This document shows positions 18,304 through 26,923 of a DNA stretch of 64,000 bases, piece by piece. The notes under the pieces were generated by a model that did no database searches, was not told the origin of the DNA, and saw only the letters and a list, made by a program, of their open reading frames with translations. The position numbers were made by a program, and so were the translations under genes. The stretch's first letter is position 1; every line of letters starts with the position of its first letter. The DNA comes from Pseudoruegeria sp. HB172150. Its GTDB lineage: Bacteria > Pseudomonadota > Alphaproteobacteria > Rhodobacterales > Rhodobacteraceae. The DNA is taken from contig NZ_JAATNG010000001.1 of assembly GCF_013184805.1 (NCBI RefSeq), positions 1,922,001-1,986,000 of the forward strand. The letters are read 5' to 3'.

Positions 18304-19605
18304 ATGGCCGCCGACGCCACCATATGGATCACCAGCGCCGCGATCCTAACCCTTCTCGTCCTTTCTGCATTTTTCTCAGGCTCCGAAACAGCGTTAACAG
18401 CCGCCTCTCGTGGCAAGCTCAGGGCACAAGCCGACAAGGGGTCCAAGACCGCCGCAATGGCGCTGAAGATCACCGAAGACAACGAGCGATTGATCGGTTC
18501 TGTTCTGCTCGGCAACAACCTGGTCAACATCCTGGCCACGTCGCTGGCGACCGCCCTGTTCACCAGCTTGTTCGGACAAAACGGTGTGGCGCTGGCGACA
18601 CTGGTGATGACCCTGCTGGTGCTGATCTTCGCCGAGGTGCTGCCGAAGACCTACGCCATCACCAATGCCGAGACGGCGGCAAGTTTCGTCTCGCCGGCGA
18701 TCCGCTTGGTAATTCTGGTCCTGAACCCGGTCGTCTCGGCGGTCCGCTGGCTGGTTCGCGCGATCCTGGCACTGTTCGGAGTCAAGACCGACCCATCCAG
18801 TCAGATCCTCGCCGTCCGGGAAGAAATCGCCGGGGCCATTTCCCTTGGCCACAGCGAAGGTGCGGTGGAAAAAGAAGATCGTGACAGATTGCTGGGCGCG
18901 CTCGACCTTGCAGAGCGCACAGTCGAAGAGATCATGCTTCACCGCAGCCAGATCGAGATGATCGACGCCGCACTGCCGGCGCATGAAGTGCTGAAACTCT
19001 GCCTCGACTCCTCTCACACCCGCCTGCCCGTCTATCGCGACGAGCCCGAGAACATCGTCGGTGTTATTCATGCCAAGGACCTGCTTCGCGCCATGTACGC
19101 TCGGATGCGGGACGATGATACCGGCAGCGACGCAATGGCGGAGTTCAACGTGCTCGAGATCGCTATGGCTCCGTATTTCGTACCTGAGACCACGACACTC
19201 GACGACCAGATGCGGCAGTTCCTTCGCCGACACACCCATTTCGCGTTGGTCGTAGACGAATACGGCTCACTAGAAGGGCTGATCACGCTGGAAGACATAC
19301 TGGAGGAAATTGTCGGGGAGATTACCGACGAATTCGACCTGGACGAGGATAATCCCCTTCGCCAGACCGAGAATGGCGACTACCTGGTCGACGGCGCCAT
19401 GACGATCCGCGACCTGAACCGGGCCGCGGATTGGTCACTGCCTGACGAAGAGGCCAACACCATTGCCGGCCTGGTGATCCACGAGGCGCAGATGATCCCG
19501 AGCCAGGGTCAGGTCTTCGTCTTTCATGGGTTTCGCTTCGAGGTCGTGAAGCGCGAGGACAACCGTCTGACGCGGCTCAAGATCCGACCGAGCGGGGCGT
19601 CCTGA
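18304..19605 (+). CDS. HlyC/CorC family protein (CNNM-CBS-transporter-associated domains)
   Basis: A 433-residue inner-membrane protein. The N-terminal CNNM/DUF21 domain (about 1-180) has several membrane helices and the signature LLVLSAFFSGSETALTAASRGKLR. A pair of CBS domains follows (about 200-335, with FVVDEYGSLEGLITLEDILEEIVGEI at the end), then the CorC_HlyC C-terminal domain (about 345-430). The family is implicated in divalent cation (Mg/Co) efflux or homeostasis; the old haemolysin label is misleading. I chose ATG 18304 because the conserved membrane domain begins there. Confidence 0.9.
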   Translation: MAADATIWITSAAILTLLVLSAFFSGSETALTAASRGKLRAQADKGSKTAAMALKITEDNERLIGSVLLGNNLVNILATSLATALFTSLFGQNGVALATLVMTLLVLIFAEVLPKTYAITNAETAASFVSPAIRLVILVLNPVVSAVRWLVRAILALFGVKTDPSSQILAVREEIAGAISLGHSEGAVEKEDRDRLLGALDLAERTVEEIMLHRSQIEMIDAALPAHEVLKLCLDSSHTRLPVYRDEPENIVGVIHAKDLLRAMYARMRDDDTGSDAMAEFNVLEIAMAPYFVPETTTLDDQMRQFLRRHTHFALVVDEYGSLEGLITLEDILEEIVGEITDEFDLDEDNPLRQTENGDYLVDGAMTIRDLNRAADWSLPDEEANTIAGLVIHEAQMIPSQGQVFVFHGFRFEVVKREDNRLTRLKIRPSGAS

Positions 19606-19641
19606 CCGTAGGCGGGCCCGGTCCAACGAAACTACGGATCG

Positions 19642-21177
19642 CTAACGCGCTTTGAAGATTGATCCGAAGATTCCGCGCACAATGCGGCGGCCGGTAGTAC
19701 CGCTCAGTTCCTTGACCAGAGCATCGGTCAGCGCACCGCCAATGCTGTCATTACCATAACGCCTGGAACTTTTCGTACCGGAGCCGCCGGAATACCGCCG
19801 GGCAGAGCGGAATTCCCGCTCTTCCTCCTCCAAGCGGGCTTCTTCTGCCTCGGCCGCCTCGACCTCCTTCGCTGCAGCATCGGCACGCTGCTTCAGCAGT
19901 TCGAATGCGCTTTCCCGATCCAAGGGTGTATCGTACTTGCCGGCCAAGGGCGAAGCCGCGATGACTTCCTGTCTTTGCTGATCACTAATTGCTCCGAGCT
20001 GCGATGAAGGCGGCCGGACCAGTGTGCGCTCGACAATACCCGGTGCGCCCTTGTCCTCCAGCATCGAGGTCACGGCTTCGCCGGTCCCGACCTCCTTGAT
20101 CGCCTCTGCCGTGTCGAAGCGGGGGTTCGAGCGATAGGTCTCGGCGGCCCGTACAAGCGCCTTCTGATCCCGCGCGGTGAACGCCCGCAGCGCATGCTGC
20201 ACACGGTTGCCGAGCTGGCCCAGGATGTCTTCGGGGACGTCATCGGGGTTCTGAGTGCAGAAGTAGACACCGACACCTTTAGACCGGATCAGTCGTGCCA
20301 CCGTCTCAACCTTATCTATGAGTGCCTTGGCTGCGTCGTCGAACAAGAGATGCGCTTCGTCGAAAAAGAAAACGAGCTTCGGCTTGTTCGGGTCGCCAAC
20401 CTCCGGCAGCTCTTCGAACAGCTCGGACAGAAGCCAGAGCAGAAACGTCGCGTATAGCTTTGGCGAAGCCATAAGCTGGTCGGCTGCCAGGACCGAGACC
20501 CTGCCACGCCCGTCTGCGTCAATCTGCATCAAATCCGCCAGTTCGAGAGCTGGTTCGCCGAATATGCCGGCCCCTCCCTGGTTCTCCAGCACCAGCAACT
20601 GGCGCTGGATCGCGCCGACAGACGCGTTGGAGATATGCCCGTAGTGCAGCGAAAGCTCCGCCGCGTTCTCGCCGACCCAGACCAGCAAAGCGCGCAGATC
20701 CTTCAGATCCAGCAACGGCAGCCCTTTTTCGTCGGACAACCGAAAGGCTATGTTCAGAACTCCCTCCTGCGCCTCAGTCAGATCCAGCATCCGGGCCAGC
20801 AGGAGCGGCCCCATCTCGGCCACGGTGGTGCGGATCGGGTGTCCTTTCTTCCCAAAGAGATCCCAGAATGTGACTGGAAATGCCTCGTAGTCGTAGTCGT
20901 CAAAACCGATCTTTTCGGCGCGACTGGTAAACGCCTCGTGCAGCTTGAATTCCGGCGAACCGGAAATCGCCAGGCCCGCCAGATCGCTCTTCACATCAGC
21001 CAGGAACACCGGAACGCCGGCCTTGGAAAATCCTTCAGCGAGGATCTGAACCGTCACCGTCTTTCCGGTGCCGGTCGCGCCAGCGATCAGACCGTGACGA
21101 TTTGCATAGTCAAGACGTAAACCCTGAGGTTCGCTGTATGCTTCGCCGCCGCCGCCAAGGAATATCCGGTTCTCCAT
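19642..21177 (-). CDS. HerA-like helicase domain protein (DUF853, YjgR type)
   Basis: A 511-residue P-loop ATPase of the HerA/FtsK-related group. Walker A is GATGTGKT (33-40), Walker B is KLVFFFDEAHLLFDD, and FCTQNPDDVPEDILGQLGNRVQHALRAFT matches DUF853/YjgR. A coiled-coil, Glu/Arg-rich segment (about 410-455) precedes a short C-terminal region. I chose ATG 21177 because AGGA lies seven bases upstream and MENRIFLGGG fits the family N-terminus, although the frame is open to 21366. It probably pumps or translocates DNA; its cellular role is not established. Confidence 0.88.
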   Translation of the reverse strand: MENRIFLGGGGEAYSEPQGLRLDYANRHGLIAGATGTGKTVTVQILAEGFSKAGVPVFLADVKSDLAGLAISGSPEFKLHEAFTSRAEKIGFDDYDYEAFPVTFWDLFGKKGHPIRTTVAEMGPLLLARMLDLTEAQEGVLNIAFRLSDEKGLPLLDLKDLRALLVWVGENAAELSLHYGHISNASVGAIQRQLLVLENQGGAGIFGEPALELADLMQIDADGRGRVSVLAADQLMASPKLYATFLLWLLSELFEELPEVGDPNKPKLVFFFDEAHLLFDDAAKALIDKVETVARLIRSKGVGVYFCTQNPDDVPEDILGQLGNRVQHALRAFTARDQKALVRAAETYRSNPRFDTAEAIKEVGTGEAVTSMLEDKGAPGIVERTLVRPPSSQLGAISDQQRQEVIAASPLAGKYDTPLDRESAFELLKQRADAAAKEVEAAEAEEARLEEEEREFRSARRYSGGSGTKSSRRYGNDSIGGALTDALVKELSGTTGRRIVRGIFGSIFKAR

Positions 21178-21249
21178 CAAATCGTCCTGAGCTGTCAAAT
21201 CCGTACCTGGCGAAAATACATTGTTAAGTTTTGAGTGCCATAGAGAAGG

Positions 21250-21325
21250 CGCCCGGCGATCCATTGGACGACGGGCAGACTTCCTCCCTGTCAGACTGGC
21301 CGCGCCTTCGGGCGCGGTCTTTTTT
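21250..21325 (+). ncRNA. Candidate small RNA with a CTTCCTCCC loop and its own terminator
   Basis: The plus strand here has a textbook terminator but no upstream gene, since the HerA-like gene reads away from it. Just before the terminator is a short stem GGCAG (21274-21278) / CTGTC (21288-21292) whose loop exposes CTTCCTCC; the full pyrimidine motif CTTCCTCCC is at 21280-21288. A loop with a CCTCCC-type anti-Shine-Dalgarno motif followed by a terminator hairpin is the layout of the CcsR (cuckoo) RNAs of Rhodobacter. The 5' end is a guess; I found no clear promoter. Confidence 0.4.
21299..21325 (+). terminator. Rho-independent terminator with TTCG loop
   Basis: Perfect stem CCGCGCC (21300-21306) / GGCGCGG (21311-21317) with a TTCG tetraloop, followed by TCTTTTTT. 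It works only on the plus strand, where no coding gene precedes it, so it implies an unannotated transcript starting between 21178 and ~21290. Confidence 0.85.
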
Positions 21326-21365
21326 GCTGCCTCCAAGATGCGAAAAAATTGTGAAAACTTACCCA

Positions 21366-21394
21366 TTGACGCCTGCGAACAAAGGCCGTAGCTT
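21366..21394 (+). promoter_or_regulatory. Sigma-70-type promoter for a short transcript
   Basis: TTGACG (21366-21371), a 17-bp spacer and TAGCTT (21389-21394) form a good housekeeping promoter for an alphaproteobacterium. The expected start is near 21401, only ~70 bases before the terminator ending at 21471. Confidence 0.55.
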
Positions 21395-21400
21395 CCGGGT

Positions 21401-21471
21401 CACAATACAAGTCGGCCAGTCCGGCAGGGAGAGAAACTATCAGGGAAAAGGGCCTTTTATGGCCCTTTTTT
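21401..21471 (+). ncRNA. Candidate ~70-nt small RNA or attenuated leader
   Basis: A promoter-to-terminator unit of about 70 bases with no open reading frame, lying between the preceding terminator and the IalB-family gene. It contains a purine tract GGCAGGGAG (21423-21431) that can pair over nine bases, with one G-U pair, with CTCCCTGTC (21284-21292) of the neighbouring candidate RNA. It could be an independent small RNA or a leader whose terminator attenuates the downstream gene, whose start is 119 bp further on. Confidence 0.45.
21446..21471 (+). terminator. Bidirectional rho-independent terminator
   Basis: Stem AAAAGGGCC / GGCCCTTTT around a TTTTAT loop, running into a continuous T tract on the plus strand and an equally good T tract on the minus strand. 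It can end the candidate RNA starting near 21401 and shield the HerA-side promoters from the right. Confidence 0.8.
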
Positions 21472-21589
21472 CATGTCTTGTCTTAACGCTGGCAGAGCCT
21501 TGCCGCGGCTCCAAATCGGGGCCTGACACCAGCGGGCACCCATGTTACACCCTGCGCCGACGAAATGTCTGATGACAGATGGATGCCCA

Positions 21590-22207
21590 ATGCACGACTT
21601 GATTCGCACTCTTCCTCTTGCCCTTCTTCTCGCGCTTGCCGGACCGGCCGTTGCGCAGGAAGCAACCGGCACACCCGAAGCAACCGAGGAAGCCACACCT
21701 GATCCTCTGGAACTGAACATGGGCCAGACTGCCGAAGAAGGTCCCGGCTCAATCTATGAGAAATCGGTTCATGATGACTGGCAGATCCGCTGTATCCGTA
21801 CGGAAGGCGGCGAGGATCCGTGCCAACTCTATCAGCTGCTGAGTGATGAGAACGGCAACCCGGTTTCGGAAATCAACATCTTTCCGCTGGGCGAAGCCGG
21901 TGGCGACGCAGTGGCCGGTGCAACGGTTGTCACGCCGCTGGAAACGCTGCTCACCGCACAGCTTGCCCTGTCCGTGGACACCAGCGGCTTCAAGAAATAT
22001 CCGTTCAGCTGGTGCTCGCAGATTGGCTGCTTTGCACGGCTTGGTTTCACGCAGGCTGATGTAGATACGTTCAAGGCCGGAAACTCCGCAACGGTCGTGA
22101 TCGTACCCGTCGCAGCCCCCGACCAGCGCGTCACGCTGGCGATTTCGCTGAAAGGCTTCACGGCGGCCTACGAGGAAGCGCTGGAACTTGCGACCGCGGC
22201 TCAGTAA
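21590..22207 (+). CDS. Invasion associated locus B (IalB) family protein
   Basis: A 205-residue exported protein. Signal peptide LIRTLPLALLLALAGPAVAQ (about 4-23), a low-complexity Glu/Thr/Pro linker, then the IalB domain: VHDDWQIRCIRTEGGEDPCQLYQLL, VVTPLETLLTAQLALSVD and the Cys-containing PFSWCSQIGCFARLGFT. The two cysteine pairs probably form disulfides in the periplasm. IalB was named in Bartonella, but the family is widespread in free-living alphaproteobacteria and its role there is unknown. ATG 21590 is chosen as the last Met before the signal peptide; upstream Met codons at 21542 and 21572 are possible. Confidence 0.85.
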   Translation: MHDLIRTLPLALLLALAGPAVAQEATGTPEATEEATPDPLELNMGQTAEEGPGSIYEKSVHDDWQIRCIRTEGGEDPCQLYQLLSDENGNPVSEINIFPLGEAGGDAVAGATVVTPLETLLTAQLALSVDTSGFKKYPFSWCSQIGCFARLGFTQADVDTFKAGNSATVVIVPVAAPDQRVTLAISLKGFTAAYEEALELATAAQ

Positions 22208-22230
22208 CGCGCCACGACAATACCGGACAC

Positions 22231-22265
22231 AAAACGCCGCCGGGCTCCGGCGGCGTTTTCTTTTT
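22231..22265. terminator. Bidirectional terminator between convergent genes
   Basis: A 10-bp perfect stem (ACGCCGCCGG / CCGGCGGCGT) with loop GCT, flanked by AAAA on the left and TTTTCTTTTT on the right. It serves the IalB gene on plus and the ketosynthase gene on minus. Confidence 0.85.
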
Positions 22266-22288
22266 GGCCCGAAACACTGCTTCGGACT

Positions 22289-23497
22289 TCAGATTTTCCG
22301 CAAAGCAAGGACGGCGTTCAGACCGCCAAAGGCGAACGCGTTGGAAAGCACCGCGTCGACAGGCGCCTCGCGCGCGTCATTCGGCACAACGTCCAGCGCG
22401 CATTCAGGGTCCGCTTCCTCATAACCGATGGTTGGCGCGATGATACCGTCGCGCAGCGCCAGGATGCAGGCCAGAAGCTCCACCGCGCCGGTCCCGCCGA
22501 TCAGGTGGCCGTGCATAGACTTCGTGGATGATATCATCAACCGGTCCGCCTGACGGCCCAGTGCGTCCGCCACCGCCGCGCATTCGGTCTTGTCGTTCGC
22601 GGCAGTACCGGTTCCGTGCGCATTGATGTAGCCGATGTCGTCGCGGTTCATTCTGGCATCCGCCAGAGCCCCGGTTATGGCGCGCGCTGCGCCCTGTTTC
22701 GACGGCATCACGATGTCGGACGCATCGGAAGTCATCGCAAAGCCTGAGACCTCTGCCATGATTTCAGCGCCGCGCTTTTTCGCCCGCTCGTATTCCTCGA
22801 AAACGAAGATACCAGCCCCCTCGCCCTGCACCATTCCGGACCGGTTGGCCGAAAACGGGCGGCATGCCTCTTTCGACATGACGCGAAGCCCTTCCCAGGC
22901 TTTCACACCACCGAAACAGAGCATTGATTCCGAGCCGCCCGTCACCATCGCGTCGGCCATGCCGGAGCGGATCATCTGAAACGCCTGCCCCATCGCATGG
23001 TTCGACGACGCGCAAGCCGTTGCAACGGTAAAAGTCGGACCCTTCAGGTTCCATTCCATGGATACGTGACTGGCAGCCGCGTTGTTCATCAGCTTCGGCA
23101 CGATGAAGGGGTGAACTCGGTTCTTGCCCTCCTCATAGACCGCGCGATAGTTCTCGTCCTGGGTCGAGAGGCCACCGCCAGAGGTCCCCAGGACCACACC
23201 TGACCGCGCTGCAAGGTCTCCGATGAATTCCAAACCCGATTGACCGATCGCCTCTTTCGCGGCGAGCAAAGCGAATTGGGTGAAACGGTCGTAGAGGGCT
23301 ATTTGCTGGCGGTTGAAATGGGCGTGCTCGTCGTATCCTTTAACCTGTCCGCCGATCTTGACGGAAAGCCGGTCGACATCGCGAATTTCAAGCTCACCGA
23401 TACCGCAGCGCCCCTCGCGCATTGCCTCCAGCGTGTCGGACACATTCTGACCGAGCGGGTTGATCGTACCCGCACCGGTTATGACAACGCGTCTCAT
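22289..23497 (-). CDS. Beta-ketoacyl-ACP synthase, FabF (KAS II) type
   Basis: A 402-residue condensing enzyme. The thiolase-fold motifs are present: nucleophile Cys in FTVATACASSNHAMG (about residue 163), first catalytic His in YINAHGTGTAANDKTE and second in TKSMHGHLIGGTGAVE, with the terminal SNAFAFGGLNAVLALRK. It extends acyl chains on ACP by decarboxylative condensation with malonyl-ACP. It overlaps the upstream ACP gene by ATGA and precedes no other fatty-acid gene, which points to a dedicated pathway (with the ACP and LpxD-like genes) rather than general fatty acid synthesis. Confidence 0.9.
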   Translation of the reverse strand: MRRVVITGAGTINPLGQNVSDTLEAMREGRCGIGELEIRDVDRLSVKIGGQVKGYDEHAHFNRQQIALYDRFTQFALLAAKEAIGQSGLEFIGDLAARSGVVLGTSGGGLSTQDENYRAVYEEGKNRVHPFIVPKLMNNAAASHVSMEWNLKGPTFTVATACASSNHAMGQAFQMIRSGMADAMVTGGSESMLCFGGVKAWEGLRVMSKEACRPFSANRSGMVQGEGAGIFVFEEYERAKKRGAEIMAEVSGFAMTSDASDIVMPSKQGAARAITGALADARMNRDDIGYINAHGTGTAANDKTECAAVADALGRQADRLMISSTKSMHGHLIGGTGAVELLACILALRDGIIAPTIGYEEADPECALDVVPNDAREAPVDAVLSNAFAFGGLNAVLALRKI

Positions 23498-23760
23498 CCG
23501 TGCTGGTCTTTCACCAGGCCTTCCACCGCGGTGACGATGGCATTGACGGAAGAAATGTCGAAATCGCTCTTCTCGGGTTCATTGGCGTTGAACGGCACCT
23601 GTATGTCGAACTCTTCTTCGATCGCAAAGATCGACTCGACCAGTCCCAGACTGTCGATTCCCAGGTCTTCAAGCGTCTGTTCGCCTTTGACGTCCGAGAC
23701 CTCGAGCACCGCCTGTTCGGCGATGATCCCGATGACGCGATCTCTGACAGCTGCAGTCAT
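23494..23760 (-). CDS. Dedicated acyl carrier protein
   Basis: An 88-residue ACP with the phosphopantetheine attachment serine in LEDLGIDSLGLVESIFAIEEEF. It is longer at the C-terminus than housekeeping AcpP, and the segment after helix II (FDIQVPFNANEPEKSDFDIS) is unlike AcpP. Length and architecture are reminiscent of AcpXL, the ACP that carries very-long-chain acyl groups to lipid A in rhizobia, but I cannot claim orthology. It overlaps the ketosynthase gene by 4 bp and follows the LpxD-like gene by 30 bp. Confidence 0.88.
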   Translation of the reverse strand: MTAAVRDRVIGIIAEQAVLEVSDVKGEQTLEDLGIDSLGLVESIFAIEEEFDIQVPFNANEPEKSDFDISSVNAIVTAVEGLVKDQHG

Positions 23761-23790
23761 GCCCGTCCTCTCACCCTTTTGCGGCGTGAT

Positions 23791-24885
23791 TTAGTCGGTC
23801 CGGTCCGGATTTGAAACCGGTTTCTTGCGCTCCATGAGACGGTCGATCAGGCGCGGCAGACGACGCAGCGCCTTGTACATCTCGACATGCGTGTCCATTT
23901 TCACGGCCGGATAGCCGAGGATCACACGCCCGGCCGGAACGTTCGACATGATGACCGTCGCGCCGCCCGCGACCACGCCGTCACCGATGAAGATGTTGTC
24001 GACGACGCCGACCTTGCCGCCGAATGTCACGTTGTTTCCAATCTTGACCGAACCGGCGATACCGACCTGTCCCGCGAACAGACAATCGCGTCCGATCTCG
24101 CAGTTGTGCGCGATATGGACCTGATTATCGATCTTTGTGCCGCTGCCGATACTGGTCGGCCTGATCGTGCCCGCATCGATGCAGGCATTCGCGCCAAGTT
24201 CGACATCGTCTCCGATTTCCACCGCACCCAGTGAGTGAATCCGAATCCAGGATTGTGCCTTGGCAGTGTCGGCGTCGCCCATGGTCTCCCGTGCTGCTTC
24301 GGCCTTCGATTTTTCGGGCGTCACGAAGCTGAAGCCATCGGCACCGATCACAGCGCCAGGCTGGGCAATGAACCGATCTCCGATCTTCACGCGGGCACCG
24401 ATCCGTACGCCGGGATGGATCAGGGCATCGTCGCCCAGCACAGCGTCCTTCGAGATCGACACATGCGGTCCGACCCGGGCGTTGCGGCCAATCCGAACGC
24501 CCGACCCGATCACGACATAAGGCGCAATCGCAGCGCCCGAGCCGATCTCCGCCCCTTCTCCGATCACAACCGTCTTGTGGACGCCCGGCGCAATCTCCAG
24601 TCCCGGATCGAGCATCGCTGTTAGTGCAGCCATCGCCATCCGCCCGCGTGGGACTTCAATGGCGGCCTTCAGCCCCAGGGCTTTCCAGTCGGCGCCGGGC
24701 CAGAGAAGCGCCGCGCGCGCCCTGCCCCGCGTCAGTCCCTCGGCGTATTTCGGATCCATAGCCAAAGCCAGATCGTCCGGTCCGGCCCTAGCCGGTTCGG
24801 CGGCGTGGGTTACGCGAAGGCTCGTTTTGCCAAAGGCGCTCGCGCCCAGAGCTTCGGCAAGTTCGGCTATGGTGAAACCGTGCAT
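23791..24885 (-). CDS. lpxD: UDP-3-O-acylglucosamine N-acyltransferase (LpxD-like)
   Basis: A 364-residue acyltransferase with an N-terminal substrate-binding LpxD domain (about 1-100) and a left-handed beta-helix of hexapeptide repeats (about 105-330; [38 protein letters not shown] and many more). The catalytic-histidine region [14 protein letters not shown] is intact. LpxD adds a 3-hydroxyacyl chain from ACP to lipid A precursor. The canonical lpxD is normally in a bamA-fabZ-lpxA cluster, so this may be a second copy. ATG 24885 has GGAG five bases upstream. Confidence 0.85.
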   Translation of the reverse strand: MHGFTIAELAEALGASAFGKTSLRVTHAAEPARAGPDDLALAMDPKYAEGLTRGRARAALLWPGADWKALGLKAAIEVPRGRMAMAALTAMLDPGLEIAPGVHKTVVIGEGAEIGSGAAIAPYVVIGSGVRIGRNARVGPHVSISKDAVLGDDALIHPGVRIGARVKIGDRFIAQPGAVIGADGFSFVTPEKSKAEAARETMGDADTAKAQSWIRIHSLGAVEIGDDVELGANACIDAGTIRPTSIGSGTKIDNQVHIAHNCEIGRDCLFAGQVGIAGSVKIGNNVTFGGKVGVVDNIFIGDGVVAGGATVIMSNVPAGRVILGYPAVKMDTHVEMYKALRRLPRLIDRLMERKKPVSNPDRTD

Positions 24886-24954
24886 TCCTACTCCGCACAA
24901 AGCGCAACGGCACGGGTCCGATAACCCGCGCCGTTCCGGATCATCGCGGCGTGT

Positions 24955-26577
24955 TTAGCTGGCGAAGCCGTTCAATACTACCCCGGCGCGCAGCAACGCG
25001 TCGAAGATCTTGGCATCGCGCCCATAGACGTCACTGCGGAAATTCGCGTGCCCTTTCGGCGAAATGAACGCCGTCCGGTAGACCAGATGCACCGGGATAG
25101 GTTCCTTCAGATCAATCTGGGTGTTCTGCCCTGTGTTCAGGATCCGGTGGAAATAATCGACCGGGTTGTCAACCTGCCGCGCCAGCAGATGGTAGGCGAA
25201 GTCGAATGGGTCAGCGAGCCGGATGCAGCCGTGGCTGAAATCGCGGCGGTCGCGCGCAAACAAGGATTTAGAAGGCGTGTCATGCAGGTAGATGTTGTAG
25301 CGGTTCGGGAACATGAACTTTACCAAGCCCAACGCATTCCCGTTGCTGGGCGGCTGGCGAAGCGCAAAGGGGAAGTTGTTGGGCGTGACGGCCGCCCAGT
25401 TGATACGTTCCGGAGGGATGATTTGCCCGCCTCCCGCGACGATCTGCAGGTGCCGCGCAGCGCCACCGCGCGAGGCGATCATAGCCGGCAGATATTCATT
25501 CTCGGCAATCGATCGCGGCACGTTCCAGTACGGGTTGATCTCCATGTACTCCATGACATCAGAGAATTCCGGACTGCGCCGATCATGGGAATTCGCGCCG
25601 ATAACCGATCGGGTCTCGAACGTCACCTCGCCGTGGTCGACGATCTTCGCGGTGAAATCTACAAGGTTAACCCAGACATGACGTTCGCCACGTTCGATAT
25701 TCATCCAGCGCTCGCGTTCCATAGCTACGAGGATCGAAGGCAGCCGATCCTCGATCTGAACATTGATGGCTTCGATCGTGGCAGTCCCCGCAACCCCATC
25801 GGTGTTCAGGCCCATATCATACTGGAAATCCTGTACCGCTTTCTGCAAAGCCGCGTCGTAGTCGACCGAAGCCGAACGGTTGAGGTAACCCATCTTAATC
25901 AGGCGGTTGCGCAATTGCACAATAGCGTTTCCGCTGTCGCCCGGCTCCAGCTTGGACGCATTGACCACTGGGCCCCAGCCACCACGTTCCAACTGCCTTT
26001 GAAGTTCGATACGCGCCTTCATAAGACGGTTGTATTCCGGCGCCTTCGGCGGCAGCGAGCGGAGGAACACCACGGGGTTTTCAGACACAAACGACTTGAG
26101 AAGATCGGTGCCGTCTCGGCGCGGCACATCGCGAACGATTCCTTCGTCGATCGACTTAGGAGTGAGGATCCCGGTTGAGACATCATGGGCGTATTTCAGG
26201 AACACGCGCGACAGCATGACTTCCACCCGACCGAGATCGCGCTGAGTACGGACGCCACGCATAGCCGCTTCGAGAGCATCGGTCTTGTAGCTGGACGCCG
26301 GCAAGGCATGATCTGCCGCACGCTTTAGCGCCGTGAACAACGCGACGCGGCGCGCCTCAAATTCAGCGCCTTGACCGACCCAGACCGGTGCATATGCATT
26401 GGATCGATAAAACGTCGCAATCTCATCATCCAGCGCGGCAGTCTCGGCGACGGCGGACATGAACGGAGTCACGCGCGGGTCTGCCTGCACCTCGACGCAT
26501 GCACCAAAAGACGCAGTCGCAAAAAGCACAGCAGCCAAAGCACGGCCAAATCTTGTATTGAATCCCGGCAGCAGCAT
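24955..26577 (-). CDS. L,D-transpeptidase, YcbB/LdtD type
   Basis: A 540-residue secreted enzyme. A signal-like segment (GRALAAVLFATASFGACVEVQA) is followed by a helical/scaffold domain, a peptidoglycan-binding domain (LEPGDSGNAIVQLRNRLIKMGYL and VQDFQYDMGLNTDGVAGTATI) and a YkuD catalytic domain with FSHGCIRLADP, whose Cys is the nucleophile. LdtD/YcbB-type enzymes make 3-3 crosslinks in peptidoglycan. I chose ATG 26577 with AAGGGA upstream; the frame is open to 26658. It is divergent from an M15-like peptidase gene, suggesting joint wall remodelling. Confidence 0.9.
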   Translation of the reverse strand: MLLPGFNTRFGRALAAVLFATASFGACVEVQADPRVTPFMSAVAETAALDDEIATFYRSNAYAPVWVGQGAEFEARRVALFTALKRAADHALPASSYKTDALEAAMRGVRTQRDLGRVEVMLSRVFLKYAHDVSTGILTPKSIDEGIVRDVPRRDGTDLLKSFVSENPVVFLRSLPPKAPEYNRLMKARIELQRQLERGGWGPVVNASKLEPGDSGNAIVQLRNRLIKMGYLNRSASVDYDAALQKAVQDFQYDMGLNTDGVAGTATIEAINVQIEDRLPSILVAMERERWMNIERGERHVWVNLVDFTAKIVDHGEVTFETRSVIGANSHDRRSPEFSDVMEYMEINPYWNVPRSIAENEYLPAMIASRGGAARHLQIVAGGGQIIPPERINWAAVTPNNFPFALRQPPSNGNALGLVKFMFPNRYNIYLHDTPSKSLFARDRRDFSHGCIRLADPFDFAYHLLARQVDNPVDYFHRILNTGQNTQIDLKEPIPVHLVYRTAFISPKGHANFRSDVYGRDAKIFDALLRAGVVLNGFAS

Positions 26578-26923
26578 TCCCACTCGATCCCTTTTCTTCA
26601 ATTCCCAACTCTCACATGCATACAAGACGATAACGTAGCCCGAACCGTTCGCCTTCAATTGATCACGTTTTGGTCAGCCAACGGCGGTGTCACTTTCACG
26701 CAACGCTCGCCCCCAAAAGCTGAATTCCGCTGCCTTAACGTTAATGTAAGAGTGTTTCAGCAGAATTCCGCCGATTCCAAAAGCTTTTTGGAACCCTGAC
26801 CGGGGCAGGTATTGGCAATCACCTCGAACCTGTGGCACAAAAACGATGCGCCTGGGGATGAGGCAGCAACAAACGCCACGATAACAGTGGCATACACGGC
26901 AAGCGACGGGACGCTTTTACATC
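26578..26923. other. Divergent intergenic region between two wall-enzyme genes
   Basis: About 345 bp hold the promoters for the L,D-transpeptidase (minus) and M15-like (plus) genes. A perfect 10-bp palindrome TTAACGTTAA sits at 26735-26744 near the middle. The TTAA halves recall CtrA sites, but the spacing is wrong for the usual TTAA-N7-TTAA. I see no hairpin or gene here. Confidence 0.4.

Noticed and set aside
21401-21471. Possible SRP (4.5S) RNA
   Set aside because: The conserved GGAAGCAG-type loop of SRP RNA is absent; only a superficial GTCCGG resemblance is seen.
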